From positions 499,506 through 563,505 of the forward strand of contig QORU01000002.1 of NCBI GenBank assembly GCA_003574785.1: DNA of 64,000 bases, written 5' to 3'. Source of the stretch: Taklimakanibacter deserti. GTDB lineage: Bacteria > Pseudomonadota > Alphaproteobacteria > Rhizobiales > Aestuariivirgaceae. Position 1 is the stretch's first letter; the number at the start of each line of letters is the position of its first letter. Shown here one piece after another: positions 36,327-44,950 of this stretch. The notes beneath the pieces were generated by a model. That model did no database searches, was not told the origin of the DNA, and saw nothing but the letters and a program-made list of their open reading frames with translations. The translations under genes were made by a program, and so were the position numbers.

Positions 36327-37703
36327 TCACGTCAGCGGCTTGAGCTCGCCTAGCATCGTCGGGACGAACTCCGATACGGTCGGGTGGATATGCATCGCCC
36401 GCTGCATCACCGTATAAGGCGCCTTGGCATACATCAGGTCGAGAATGGAGTGGATCACCTCATCGCCGCCCGTTCCCAGGATCGAAGCCCCCAGGAACTG
36501 ATTCGTCTCGCGGTCGATGAGGACCTTCATGAAGCCCAGCGTTTCGCTCTTTTCAAACGCCCGGCCGACATCCTCCATCGCCATCGTCGCGATCAATGCC
36601 GGCTTCCCTGATTTCCTCACCTGGGCTTCGGTAAGCCCGACGCGGCCGAGCGGCGGATCGATATAGAGATTATAGGCCGGGATGCGATCGCTCACGCGCC
36701 GCGGGTCGTTGTCGAGCAGATTGGCCGCGACGATCTCGAAGTCGTTCCAGGCGGTGTGGGTGAAGGCGCCCCGGCCGTTGCAATCGCCCATCGCCCAGAT
36801 GCCCGGCACATTCGTGCGCAGCTCGTCATCGACCTTGATGTAACCCTTCTCATCCACGGCAACCGAGGCCTTGTCCAGTCCGAGGTCGTCGGTATTGGGA
36901 CGCCGCCCGACGGCCAGCAGAAGATGGCTGCCCGCCACCTCGGGCGCTCCTTGCGTACATTCGACGCTGGCGGTGATGTCGTTGCCGCGTCTTCCGACAG
37001 CGAGGCATTGCGCGTTGAGGCGTATGCTGATCCCCTCGCGCTCCAGAACGTCATGGATAGCTGAGGAAACGTCCTCGTCCTCGCGCGGCACGAGGCGGGA
37101 CGACATTTCGATCACCGTAACTTCACTGCCGAACCGGCGATAAACTTGAGCAAATTCGAGGCCGATATAGCTGCCCCCGACGACGATCAGGTGGCGCGGC
37201 AGGACATCGAGCTTCAGGATCGAGCTGTTGGTGAGATAGTCGACCTCGTCGAGCCCGGGCATGTCGGGCACCGATGCGCGGCCGCCGACATTGATGAAAA
37301 TCTTGTCGGCGCTGAGCACCTCGTTTCCGACCGCGACCTCGCGCGATGACACGAAGCGGGCATGATCGTGATAGACGGTGCAGCGCTCGGTGTTCCGCAG
37401 GGACTTTTCGACGCCCTTGGTCGAAGGCGTGAATATCGCCTCCATGCGCGCCTTGACCCGCTTCATGTCGACGGTGACCGGCCCGCCGATATCCACGCCG
37501 AATTCGGCGGCGCGGCGCGCCATGTGGGCGGCATAGGCGCTCGCCACCAGGGCCTTGGTCGGCGTGCAGCCGGTATTGACGCAGGTCCCGCCGAAATGCT
37601 TTCGCTCGACGATCGCAACCGTCGTTCCCGATTCCGCGAGGCGCTTGGCCAGCGACGGCCCTGCCTGCCCTGTGCCGATGACGATGGCGTCATATTTTTT
37701 CAT
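36327..37703 (-). CDS. Pyridine nucleotide-disulfide oxidoreductase, MerA-like without metal domain
   Basis: 458-residue FAD enzyme. FAD-binding IGTGQAGPSLAKRLAESGTT, redox-active disulfide GGTCVNTGCTPTKALVAS (Cys42-x4-Cys47 approximately), NAD(P)-binding VVGGSYIGLEFAQVYRRFGS, second FAD site GIWAMGDCNGRGAFTHTAWN, and C-terminal active-site MHIHPTVSEFVPTML with the His-Glu pair. It lacks the N-terminal HMA domain and the C-terminal Cys pair of mercuric reductase, so mercury reduction is unlikely; a soluble dehydrogenase or thiol reductase role fits better. Single gene. Confidence 0.93.
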   Translation of the reverse strand: MKKYDAIVIGTGQAGPSLAKRLAESGTTVAIVERKHFGGTCVNTGCTPTKALVASAYAAHMARRAAEFGVDIGGPVTVDMKRVKARMEAIFTPSTKGVEKSLRNTERCTVYHDHARFVSSREVAVGNEVLSADKIFINVGGRASVPDMPGLDEVDYLTNSSILKLDVLPRHLIVVGGSYIGLEFAQVYRRFGSEVTVIEMSSRLVPREDEDVSSAIHDVLEREGISIRLNAQCLAVGRRGNDITASVECTQGAPEVAGSHLLLAVGRRPNTDDLGLDKASVAVDEKGYIKVDDELRTNVPGIWAMGDCNGRGAFTHTAWNDFEIVAANLLDNDPRRVSDRIPAYNLYIDPPLGRVGLTEAQVRKSGKPALIATMAMEDVGRAFEKSETLGFMKVLIDRETNQFLGASILGTGGDEVIHSILDLMYAKAPYTVMQRAMHIHPTVSEFVPTMLGELKPLT

Positions 37704-37822
37704 CTGGTCCCTCGCGGAAGCCCCAGCCTATATCAGCTTCGATGAGCATGCCAGTTCTGGTACCAAGCGCTATGATCTCCCGGCGACGGCCCGAGGATCA
37801 TTCATGCAAGGAAAGCAATGCG

Positions 37823-38383
37823 ATGAAAAGGCTCAAATTGCAGATGCAGGTCAGCGCCGACGGCTTTGACGCGAGCGGCCCCGCTGACGACAAGGCCTGG
37901 AGCGAGATGGAGCCCCATTCCCGCGACCTCCTCGATGGCGCCGACACGATCGTTATCGGCCGGAAAACCGCGGTCGACTTCATTCCCTATTGGGACGAGA
38001 AGGCGACGCAGCGCGAGGATCCCTGGCACGAGATCGCCAGGCGCATCGCCGAAGCAAGGAAGGTCGTCTTTTCCAAGACGCTCGCCAAGTCCGAATGGAC
38101 CAACACCGATGTCGAGAACGGAGACCTCGCCGAAGCGATCGGGCGGCTCAAAAGCACGGCCGGGAAGGACATCATCGTTTATGGTGGCGTCTCCTTCGTT
38201 TCCGCCCTGGTCAAGTCGAGGCTGATCGATGAGTTTCATCTGTTCGTCAATCCTATCGCCCTGGGTGCGGGGAAAAGCATATTTGCCGGCCTCGACGAAG
38301 CGCAGCGGCTCAGGCTGAAAAAGTCGGTCGCCTACACCAGCGGGGTCGTGCTGTTGAATTACGAAGCTTTCCCCGCCGAATAG
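37823..38383 (+). CDS. Dihydrofolate reductase-family (RibD C-terminal-like) protein
   Basis: 186 residues: KRLKLQMQVSADGFDASGPA opens the fold, then LLDGADTIVIGRKTAVDFIP, ARKVVFSKTLAKSEWTNTDV, AGKDIIVYGGVSFVSALVKS and LIDEFHLFVNPIALGAGKSI. The G-x-x-x-G NADPH loop is in IVYGGVSFVSAL. Many members of this family have no known substrate and are not folate enzymes. Start 37823 fits the family and follows GGAAAG. The last 25 bp overlap the convergent GFA-2 gene, so the two transcripts are antisense at their ends. Confidence 0.9.
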   Translation: MKRLKLQMQVSADGFDASGPADDKAWSEMEPHSRDLLDGADTIVIGRKTAVDFIPYWDEKATQREDPWHEIARRIAEARKVVFSKTLAKSEWTNTDVENGDLAEAIGRLKSTAGKDIIVYGGVSFVSALVKSRLIDEFHLFVNPIALGAGKSIFAGLDEAQRLRLKKSVAYTSGVVLLNYEAFPAE

Positions 38384-38769
38384 CGTTCGAAGGCCGGCAG
38401 CTCATGGACATGCGCCATCCATCCGATGCGCTCTGCGGTCTGGATATGAGCCCGGGCCGGCACGGCGTCCGGATTGTCGAAGCTGGCGCTCCTGATATTG
38501 ATGCGCCCGGCCAAGATTTTCTCATTGGTATAGAAGAGGCCGGTGCCGCAATCGGGGCAGAAATGCCGCCGGCCGTGTTCGGAGGAGCCGTAGGTCTTCG
38601 CCCTGCCCTTCGTCACCTTGAAGGCCGCAAGCGGATACATCGCCCAGCCGACCATGGGCGCTCCGGCGCTGCGCCGGCAATCGGCGCAATGGCACAGCGC
38701 ATGCGTCAGTGCTTCGCCTTCTGCTTCGTAGCGAATTGCGCCACAGTGACAGCCGCCGGTGATTGCCAT
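38359..38769 (-). CDS. GFA-family zinc protein 2
   Basis: 136 residues with zinc ligands GGCHCGAIRYEA (Cys 7 and 9), ALCHCADCRRSAGAPMVGW and RHFCPDCGTGLFYTN. The region after the third Cys carries Arg-Arg-Ser-Ala-Gly where GFA-1 has Gln-Lys-Lys-Ser-Gly. Fold and metal are well supported, substrate is not. Overlaps the tail of the DHFR-like gene by 25 bp on the opposite strand. Confidence 0.9.
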   Translation of the reverse strand: MAITGGCHCGAIRYEAEGEALTHALCHCADCRRSAGAPMVGWAMYPLAAFKVTKGRAKTYGSSEHGRRHFCPDCGTGLFYTNEKILAGRINIRSASFDNPDAVPARAHIQTAERIGWMAHVHELPAFERYSAGKAS

Positions 38770-38854
38770 GTCGTCGCTCCTCTTTGCCGTCAGATGGGCA
38801 ATCTAGGATCCGGCGAGCGGCCGCGCCAGGGGATCCCGAAAGACTGGAGATCAT

Positions 38855-39514
38855 ATGTTCATCGTCATTTTCGAGGTGCAGCCCAAGCCCGATCGCTTCG
38901 ATGACTATCTCGCCTTGGCCAAGCAGTTGAAGCCGAAGCTCGAGGCCATGGAAGGCTTCATCGACAATGAGCGCTTCAGGAGCAAGCGCGATGATGGCCG
39001 CTTATTGTCCTTGTCGACCTGGCGCGACGAGAAGGCGGTCGTCAGATGGCGCACGCAAAGCGAGCATCACGCCGTCCAGGAAAAGGGACGCTTCGAGATT
39101 TTTGCGGATTATCATTTGCGCATCGGCGAGATCACCGCCGATACGGCGCCGCCCGATGGTCTGGCTGTCACGGAGAGTCGCTTCGACGAGACGGAAATCG
39201 GCAAGGCCAAGGCAGCGACCATCACCGAACTGACGCCGGCCGGAGATGAGGCGCTCGACCCAGTGCTTGCCCGGCTCGGCCTTGCGCCGGCGCAGCAAGG
39301 GATCGTCGCACTCGAGGTGTTCGAGAGCATCTACAAACGCGGCAAGCTCGCCCTCCTGGCGTCCTGGATGGATGCCGAAGCCGCCTCCGCCTGGTCGCCG
39401 CCGAAGCCCCTATCCGTCGCATCGATCCGGCACCGGCAGGTGCGGATCATTCGCGACTACGGCATGTTCGAGCGCCGCGAAGCCCCGCAATTCTATCCGG
39501 ATGTCAAGACTTGA
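38855..39514 (+). CDS. Tandem ABM-domain monooxygenase-like protein
   Basis: 219 residues with two ferredoxin-like ABM units. Unit 1 (1-95): MFIVIFEVQPKPDRFDDYLA, then LLSLSTWRDEKAVVRWRTQS with E-H-H-A-V-Q. Unit 2 (about 130-210): GIVALEVFESIYKRGKLALL, ASWMDAEAASAWSPPKPLSV, RHRQVRIIRDYGMFERREAP. Relatives of the YgiN family usually have one unit and dimerise; the fusion would make a pseudo-dimer. Cofactor-free oxidation of a quinone-like substrate is possible. Start has TGGAGATC before it. Confidence 0.82.
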   Translation: MFIVIFEVQPKPDRFDDYLALAKQLKPKLEAMEGFIDNERFRSKRDDGRLLSLSTWRDEKAVVRWRTQSEHHAVQEKGRFEIFADYHLRIGEITADTAPPDGLAVTESRFDETEIGKAKAATITELTPAGDEALDPVLARLGLAPAQQGIVALEVFESIYKRGKLALLASWMDAEAASAWSPPKPLSVASIRHRQVRIIRDYGMFERREAPQFYPDVKT

Positions 39515-39653
39515 GGCCTAATCTCCGCGTTCAGGTGAACCTATCCTTCAGCGCGATAGCAACGAAGTCCCGGAACAGCCGATCATGGTCCGATATGACC
39601 GGTGACAACACCCGGCGTCTTTCGGCGCCGCGATTACGCTTTCGGAGCACGCC

Positions 39654-40658
39654 ATGCATGTCGGGAAATCCTATCGCGCGCGCGAATTTCTGTCCTGGTC
39701 GCGCCGAAGCCTGTTCGCGCTCCTGATCGTCAGCACGGCCTCGGTGCTGCTCTATCGCCTTGTGGGCTTCAAGGGGCTGTCGCTGCCGTGGTCGGTCATC
39801 CTGCTCCTGGGAACGACCGTCACCCTCGTCGCGGCATTCAAGAACACCCAGACCTACAGCCGCAGCCTCGAGGCGCAGCAGGCCTGGTCGGCCATCTCGA
39901 CGAGCAGCCGCCTGTGGGGGGCGCTGTGCCGCGATTTCCTCAACCCGGAGGCGGCACGAAAGCTCATCTACCGCCACATCGCCTGGCTCACGGCCTTGCG
40001 CTTCGCCTTGCGCAGCCCAAAGCCCTGGGAGACCGTCGATCGGAAAGCCAATGCCGAGTTCAAGCGGCACTACTATGTCCTCGAGCAGGAAACCCGGCTG
40101 CAGGACGAACTCACAAGCAGCGTTTCGGGCGAGGACGCGCAGACCATCTTGGGCGCCGCGAATCCCGCCGCCCGCGCCTTGCAGCTGCAAGGCACAGATC
40201 TGAAAGCGCTGCTCGATCAGGGCGCCTTGTCGGTCCAGTCCTATCTCGAGATGCTGAAGGTCCTGCGCGAGCTCTATGATCAGCAATCGCGCAGCGAGCG
40301 CATCAAGAACTTCCCTTATCCAAGGCAATATGCGGTGGTGAGCGCCATGTTCGTCACCATCTTCTGCTTTCTGCTGCCCTTTGGGATGATCGGCCAACTC
40401 GCCGGCCTCGATGCCGAGATCGAGGGCGTCATGAAGGGGAACATGGTGTGGCTGGTCGTTCCGCTCAGCATGCTCATCGGCTGGATGTACGCCTCGCTGG
40501 ATCAGGTCGGAGAGAGCACGTCCAACCCCTTCGAGGGCGGCGCCAATGACGTGCCGATTTCCCAGATCAGCCGCCAGATCGAGATCGAGCTGCGCGAGCT
40601 CTTGGGCGAGAACGACCTGCCCGCGCCCTTGCAGCCCGCCAACGGCATCGTGACGTAA
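39654..40658 (+). CDS. Bestrophin-family (UPF0187) ion channel
   Basis: 334-residue inner-membrane channel protein. N-terminal SRRSLFALLIVSTASVLLYR and WSVILLLGTTVTLVAAFKNT followed by the family hallmark of an N-A/S-R-x-W-G stretch: here TSSRLWGALCRDFLNPE. A charged cytoplasmic region precedes KNFPYPRQYAVVSAMFVTIF and the conserved LVVPLSMLIGWMYASLDQVG, STSNPFEGGANDVPISQISR at the end. Bacterial bestrophins conduct cations or anions as pentamers. Regulation unknown; single gene downstream of the tandem-ABM gene. Confidence 0.92.
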   Translation: MHVGKSYRAREFLSWSRRSLFALLIVSTASVLLYRLVGFKGLSLPWSVILLLGTTVTLVAAFKNTQTYSRSLEAQQAWSAISTSSRLWGALCRDFLNPEAARKLIYRHIAWLTALRFALRSPKPWETVDRKANAEFKRHYYVLEQETRLQDELTSSVSGEDAQTILGAANPAARALQLQGTDLKALLDQGALSVQSYLEMLKVLRELYDQQSRSERIKNFPYPRQYAVVSAMFVTIFCFLLPFGMIGQLAGLDAEIEGVMKGNMVWLVVPLSMLIGWMYASLDQVGESTSNPFEGGANDVPISQISRQIEIELRELLGENDLPAPLQPANGIVT

Positions 40659-40763
40659 CGCTATGGTCTCATGAGGCTCCGCTAGCTTCGCCTCATTAGG
40701 AACCTATTGGTCAGCGCCTCCATTACCGCAAGATGCTTCGCTGGTTCTCGAATGGAGGACGCA

Positions 40764-41207
40764 ATGGCTTCCGCGCAGTCAGAGGTTACCGCACTCTTGG
40801 ACAATCGCGTTGAGGCCTGCCGGGCAAAGGACATTGATCGCCTCATGTCGCTCTACTCCTCCGACATTGTCTATTTCGACTGTGTGCCCCCGCTTCAAGG
40901 CTTCATTGGTTCCGCTGCCGTGCGGGGTAATTTCCTGCGCTGGTTCGATGAATATGAAGGCCCGATCGGCCTGGAAACCCGCGACATGGATATTGCGCTG
41001 AGCGGGGATGTCGCCTTTGCCCATATGCTCAACCTGGATCAAGGAAACCTCCATTTGGCAAAGGCCGGGCTTCAAGAAGCCTGGGTGCGCTCGACCGTTT
41101 GCTGTCAACGATCGTCCCGCGGATGGCTGATCACGCACGAGCATGTCTCATGGCCGTTCGAGTTCAACAAGAAGGGCGGGAATGTGGTCATGAAGCTTGC
41201 CGCCTGA
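40764..41207 (+). CDS. SnoaL-like (NTF2-fold) protein
   Basis: 147 residues of cone-shaped NTF2/SnoaL fold, YybH type: VTALLDNRVEACRAKDIDRL, MSLYSSDIVYFDCVPPLQGF, then VRGNFLRWFDEYEGPIGLET, DIALSGDVAFAHMLN and the C-terminal strand SRGWLITHEHVSWPFEFN. Function may be steroid isomerase-like or ligand binding. The ATG at 40764 is chosen because GGAGG lies six bases upstream (40754-40758), although an in-frame ATG at 40752 precedes it. Confidence 0.87.
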   Translation: MASAQSEVTALLDNRVEACRAKDIDRLMSLYSSDIVYFDCVPPLQGFIGSAAVRGNFLRWFDEYEGPIGLETRDMDIALSGDVAFAHMLNLDQGNLHLAKAGLQEAWVRSTVCCQRSSRGWLITHEHVSWPFEFNKKGGNVVMKLAA

Positions 41208-41309
41208 CATCGCGGGTTGGGAATGCCACACGACACGCCGCCGATGGAGTTGACACCTTTCGCAGCCTGAGGCATCATGACAGCAATTTTTCTGGCATCG
41301 TGATGTATC

Positions 41310-41567
41310 ATGCGAACCACTGTCACACTGGATCCGGACGTTGAGTCAATGCTGCGCAAAGAGGTGCAGAAGCGCGGTGAACCGTTCAAACAGGTATTGA
41401 ACAACGCGATTCGCGCCGGACTGCGCGGTACAAAGCGGCGCGGCGAAGCGTTCGAACCCCTCACCTTCGATATGGGCCAGCCGCGGTTGGACCTCACCAA
41501 GGCTGGCGCGCTCGCCGCCGAGCTGGAGGATGAAGAACTCATCAGTCGGTACCGGCGCAGCCGATGA
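41310..41567 (+). CDS. vapB: VapB-like ribbon-helix-helix antitoxin
   Basis: 85 residues. N-terminal RHH DNA-binding domain MRTTVTLDPDVESMLRKEVQ and FKQVLNNAIRAGLRG, then a toxin-binding tail ending EDEELISRYRRSR. Its stop overlaps the PIN-domain gene start by ATGA, the canonical antitoxin-toxin order. A small palindrome TGAT-GT-ATCA (41301-41310) overlaps the start codon and may be the autoregulatory site. Confidence 0.9.
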   Translation: MRTTVTLDPDVESMLRKEVQKRGEPFKQVLNNAIRAGLRGTKRRGEAFEPLTFDMGQPRLDLTKAGALAAELEDEELISRYRRSR

Positions 41568-41995
41568 TCTTGCCGGACGTCAATGTACTTCTCTACGTCG
41601 TCAACAGTTCTAGCGACCAGCATGCGGTTGCGTTGAGAGCCCTGCGGCAGGGTTTCGATGATCCACGCGGCGTTGCCTTTGCGTGGACGGCGCTTCTGGC
41701 GTTTTTGCGTCTCGCCACGCGCCGGGGCATCTTTCCGAGGCCTTTGTCGATAGAGGACGCCCTGCATGTCATCGAGCGTTGGCTTGGACATCCCCAGGCA
41801 CAAGTCATACATCCGGGAGACCGGCACGCCGAGATTCTTGGGCGATTGCTGAAGTCTGCTGGCACCGCCGGCAATCTGACGACGGATGCACATCTTGCCG
41901 CGCTGGCGATCGAGCACGGAGCGGCGGTCTTGAGCTTCGATCGTGACTTCGCACGTTTCGACGGCGTGCAATGGACGCTGCCTTCCGCTGACTGA
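41564..41995 (+). CDS. vapC: VapC-like PIN-domain ribonuclease toxin
   Basis: 143-residue PIN nuclease. The acidic residues that bind Mg are Asp5 (ILPDVNVLLYVVNSS), a Glu in the SIEDALHVIERWL helix, the TTDAHLAALAIEHG aspartate, and SFDRDFARFDGVQW. The family of this pair is the one with a TA-system PIN domain found in mycobacteria and alphaproteobacteria. It would cleave RNA such as tRNA or rRNA and is held by VapB. Intact reading frame, so the module should be live, in contrast with the two orphan antitoxins at 4566 and 24449. Confidence 0.93.
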   Translation: MILPDVNVLLYVVNSSSDQHAVALRALRQGFDDPRGVAFAWTALLAFLRLATRRGIFPRPLSIEDALHVIERWLGHPQAQVIHPGDRHAEILGRLLKSAGTAGNLTTDAHLAALAIEHGAAVLSFDRDFARFDGVQWTLPSAD

Positions 41996-42026
41996 CCGCC
42001 ACATTCTCAGTAGCACCAAAAGAGCC

Positions 42027-42042
42027 AACGTGATGATACGTT
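42027..42042. other. Inverted repeat after vapC
   Basis: AACGT, GATGAT, ACGTT between vapC and the convergent carboxymuconolactone decarboxylase gene. No T tract; could be a weak terminator. Confidence 0.25.
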
Positions 42043-42072
42043 AGAGACTGCTGTTCCCCCCAATGCGCGGGA

Positions 42073-42453
42073 TCAGCCCTTTGACGGCTTCAGCGCCTCA
42101 TGCGCCGCCAGGAAGGCTTGGCGGCCTGCCGGCGTCCCGCAATAGACGGTGACATGGATCAACGCTTCCTTGATCTCGTCGACCGTCACACCGTTCGAGA
42201 CGGCAGCCTTCGTGTAGATGCCCAGCTCTTGAAAGCGGCCCAGCCCGGCGAGGATGCCGAGCGTCAGAATAAACCGCGTCCTCTGGTCAAGTCCGGGACG
42301 GCTCCACGCATAGCCCCAGGCCAATTCGGTAACGGCGCGCTGAAACGTCATCATGAAGTCATCAGCGCCCGCAAAGTTCGCGTCCAGATATTCGGACCCG
42401 AGCACTTGCCTGCGCTTCTCGAGGCCCTTCTCAAACAACTCGTTGTTCGCCAT
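42073..42453 (-). CDS. Carboxymuconolactone decarboxylase-family protein (PcaC-like)
   Basis: 126 residues: LFEKGLEKRRQVLGSEYLDA, then FQRAVTELAWGYAWSRPGLD, RTRFILTLGILAGLGRFQEL, GIYTKAAVSNGVTVDEIKEA and LIHVTVYCGTPAGRQAFLAA. The pattern is that of 4-carboxymuconolactone decarboxylase of the beta-ketoadipate pathway; the C-G-x-P-A end is typical. No other pca genes are present, so pathway membership is unproven and the symbol is withheld. Confidence 0.88.
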   Translation of the reverse strand: MANNELFEKGLEKRRQVLGSEYLDANFAGADDFMMTFQRAVTELAWGYAWSRPGLDQRTRFILTLGILAGLGRFQELGIYTKAAVSNGVTVDEIKEALIHVTVYCGTPAGRQAFLAAHEALKPSKG

Positions 42454-42603
42454 CGCCTGCGCTCCTCCGTCTTCGCCCCGGATCGCATTTGAGGCGATAT
42501 TGCTTCACGACTCAAGGCATCGTTCCCCAGGGGGACCTGGAGCCGGTTCGTCGGACGGTATAGACTGTCCGGCAGCGAAGTCGGTTGAGGAGTGCCCGCC
42601 GTC

Positions 42604-43278
42604 ATGAAGCCCATGGAGGAAAGGCATCTCGCGGTTCTGCGCAAACACATGGTCGAGATGATCGAGATTCTTGCCGATCTCGCCAGCGAGGATATCGGCA
42701 AGGCAGCGCTCGATGAACGGGTGATGGCCGTGATGCATGAGGTGCCGCGGCATCTCTTCGTGCCGGACCAGGTGGCGCCTTATGCCTATCAGGACATGCC
42801 GCTGCCGATCGGCTTCGACAAGACCATCTCGCAACCCTTCATGGTGGCTCTCATGACCGACCTGCTGGCGCCTCAGCCGCACGACGCCGTGCTCGAGATC
42901 GGCACCGGCTTCGGCTATCAGACCGCGATCCTCGCGGAGCTTGCGCGCCAGGTCTGGAGCGTCGAGATCATCGAGGAATTTGCCAGCGGTGCCGTGGCCC
43001 TTCTCGAGGCCCTGGGCTACGCCAATGTCGGCATTCGTGTCGGCGACGGGTCGCGCGGCTGGCCCGAGCATGCCCCCTTCGACAAGATCATGGTCACGGT
43101 GGCGGCCGAGCGCACGCCTCAGGCTTTGCTCGAGCAGCTCAAGCCCGGCGGGCGGATGGTGTTGCCTGTCGGCGCCGAAGAGGCACAGGTCCTGACCGTC
43201 ATCGACAAGGACGCGACCGGAAAGCTTGCCGAGCGAAAACTCATCCCCGTCCGGTTCAGCCCGCTCGAAACGGTCTAG
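42604..43278 (+). CDS. pcm: Protein-L-isoaspartate O-methyltransferase
   Basis: 224-residue SAM-dependent enzyme that methylates isoaspartyl residues in aged proteins. Motif EVPRHLFVPDQVAPYAYQDM and DKTISQPFMVALMTDLLAPQ is specific for PCMT, followed by SAM motif LEIGTGFGYQTAILAELA and LKPGGRMVLPVG. ATG 42604 is preferred to GTG 42592 since the GAGGAG before both suits either. An RPE-like palindrome begins right after the stop codon. Single gene. Confidence 0.93.
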   Translation: MKPMEERHLAVLRKHMVEMIEILADLASEDIGKAALDERVMAVMHEVPRHLFVPDQVAPYAYQDMPLPIGFDKTISQPFMVALMTDLLAPQPHDAVLEIGTGFGYQTAILAELARQVWSVEIIEEFASGAVALLEALGYANVGIRVGDGSRGWPEHAPFDKIMVTVAAERTPQALLEQLKPGGRMVLPVGAEEAQVLTVIDKDATGKLAERKLIPVRFSPLETV

Positions 43279-43279
43279 A

Positions 43280-43311
43280 GCATCGGCGTGCGGTTTTCGA
43301 TAAGCCGATGC
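43280..43311. repeat. RPE-like palindrome (short form)
   Basis: GCATCGGC (43280-43287) pairs with GCCGATGC (43304-43311) around a GCGGTTTTCG core. It is the 63112-63155 element with about 13 bp missing in the left half. Confidence 0.7.
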
Positions 43312-43447
43312 CAAAAAAAAGAGGTAGACGCCAACGGATCGCGAAGATGAAAAAGAGTCAATCCTGGCTCCGTAACGAAAGTGGCAGCGCGCTCGTAAGT
43401 GCTGGTAGGTTCAGTATCGAAACTCTCCCTCAAAGGAAGCAAAAGTC

Positions 43448-44221
43448 ATGAACAGGCGCATGTTTTCGGCCGGTCTCGTCGCCGGCGCCGCCGCTTCGCT
43501 GATCTCAACCCGCGGCATGGCCGCCGCCACTTCTCAGACCGCGGCCCGCAATGTCGTTCTCGTGCACGGCCTCTTTGCTGACGGATCATGCTGGTCCGAG
43601 GTGATCGCCCGGCTGCAATCGGCGGGGATCAATGCGACATCGGTGCAGAACCCGCTGACGACGCTTGCCGAAGCCGTGGCTGCGGCGAAACGCGTGCTGG
43701 CGCGGCAGGATGGTCCCACGGTCCTGGTCGGGCATTCCTTTGCCGGGATAATCGTCACCGAGGCCGGCATGCATCCGAATGTCTCGGCACTCGTCTATGT
43801 GGCGGCGCGCGCGCCGGATGCGGGCGAAGATTATGCAGCGCTCGCCAAGACATTTCCCGCACCCCCGGCATCCGCCGGCATCGTCTTCGATGGCGATGAA
43901 GGGCGGCTCAGCGAGGAGGCATTCTTGCGCGATTTCGCGGGCGACCTGCCGGAAGCGAAGGCCAAGGTGCTCTATGCGGTTCAGGAACCCTTCCAGAAAG
44001 CCCTCCTCACAGGCAAGACGAGTGAGGCCGCATGGCGTTCGAAGCCCGCCTTCTATGCCGTCTCGACGGAGGACCGCACGATCAATCCCGATCTCCAGCG
44101 CTTCATGGCGAAGCGCATGGCGGCCCGGACCATCGAAGTGAAGTCGAGCCACCTGTCGCTCATCTCCCATCCCGACGAGATCACCCGGCTGATCCTGGAA
44201 GCCGCCGGACAAGCGGCCTAG
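43448..44221 (+). CDS. Exported alpha/beta hydrolase 1
   Basis: 257 residues with a signal peptide (MNRRMFSAGLVAGAAASLIS; the NRRMF start resembles a Tat signal). Oxyanion-hole region VVLVHGLFADGSCWSEVIAR, nucleophile elbow TVLVGHSFAGIIVTEAG, then DRTINPDLQRFMAKRM (Asp) and SSHLSLISHP (His). It belongs to the pyrethroid hydrolase/EstC-like family with the paralogue at 53663. The gene starts after AAAGGAAGC and is followed 3 bp later by a second hydrolase. Substrate unknown, probably an ester. Confidence 0.9.
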   Translation: MNRRMFSAGLVAGAAASLISTRGMAAATSQTAARNVVLVHGLFADGSCWSEVIARLQSAGINATSVQNPLTTLAEAVAAAKRVLARQDGPTVLVGHSFAGIIVTEAGMHPNVSALVYVAARAPDAGEDYAALAKTFPAPPASAGIVFDGDEGRLSEEAFLRDFAGDLPEAKAKVLYAVQEPFQKALLTGKTSEAAWRSKPAFYAVSTEDRTINPDLQRFMAKRMAARTIEVKSSHLSLISHPDEITRLILEAAGQAA

Positions 44222-44224
44222 CCT

Positions 44225-44950
44225 ATGGCGACACCAAGCCTTACCTTTGTCCTGGTCCATGGGGCCTGGCATGGCGGCTGGTGCTGGGCGCGGGTCGCCG
44301 AGCGGCTTCGTGGGGCGGGTCATCGTGTCCTGACACCGACGCTGACCGGTCATGGCGAGCGCGCTCATCTGCTGACGCCCGAAGTGGGCCTCGATACCTT
44401 TATTCAGGACATCATCGCCGCTCTCGAAACGGACGAGGTGACCGACGCCGTTCTGGTGGGTCACAGCCTGGCCGGTGGGCCGATCACGGGTGCTGCAGAC
44501 CGGGTGCCGGAGCGGATCGCGCATCTTATCTATCTCGACGCGGCCTTGCCGCAGGATGGCGAGAGCGTGTTCAGCCGCTACGCGCCTGAGATCGTGGCGG
44601 AGCGGCGCAAGCTGGCGCAGGAAACGAGCGGCGGGCTGACCTTGCCGGCGCCGCCTCCCGCCAGTTTCGGCGTCACGGCAAAGGAAGACGCCGCATGGTT
44701 GGCGCACAATCTCAGGCCCGAGCCGTTCCGGGGATTCGAGGACAGGCTGCATCTCCAGCACCCTTTCGGCAACGGACGCAAGATCACCTACATCGCCTGC
44801 GTGAAGCCCACCTACCCTCCCGCCGCACCGGCGCACGACCACGCCCGCCGCCAGCCGGGCTGGCAGTATCTGGAGCTCGCCACCGGCCATGACGCCATGA
44901 TCCTTGCCCCTGTCGAACTCTCGGACATGCTGCGGCACATGGCGTCGTGA
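44225..44950 (+). CDS. Alpha/beta hydrolase 2 (cytosolic)
   Basis: 241 residues: LVHGAWHGGWCWARVAERLR, ILTPTLTGHGERAHLL-like segment TLTGHGERAHLLTPEV, nucleophile VLVGHSLAGGPITGAADRVP, and terminal YLELATGHDAMILAPVELSD with the catalytic His. The family includes salicylate- or methyl-ester esterases and pyrethroid hydrolases. No signal peptide. It overlaps no neighbour but follows hydrolase 1 by 3 bp, one operon. A 14-bp hairpin overlaps its stop codon. Confidence 0.9.
   Translation: MATPSLTFVLVHGAWHGGWCWARVAERLRGAGHRVLTPTLTGHGERAHLLTPEVGLDTFIQDIIAALETDEVTDAVLVGHSLAGGPITGAADRVPERIAHLIYLDAALPQDGESVFSRYAPEIVAERRKLAQETSGGLTLPAPPPASFGVTAKEDAAWLAHNLRPEPFRGFEDRLHLQHPFGNGRKITYIACVKPTYPPAAPAHDHARRQPGWQYLELATGHDAMILAPVELSDMLRHMAS

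Noticed and set aside
36327..37703. Mercuric reductase
   Set aside because: No N-terminal HMA domain and no C-terminal vicinal cysteines; no other mer genes.
39600..39620. Possible sixth copy of the 22-bp motif (GGTGACAACACCCGGCG) before bestrophin
   Set aside because: Only the GTGACAA part agrees; the distal half and the -10 are missing, so it is probably chance.
42073..42453. Beta-ketoadipate operon
   Set aside because: Only one PcaC-like protein; no pcaBDGHIJ genes.
43304..43325. Intrinsic terminator after pcm (hairpin followed by AAAAAAAA)
   Set aside because: The run is A on the + strand and lies before the hairpin on the minus strand, so it has the wrong polarity both ways.
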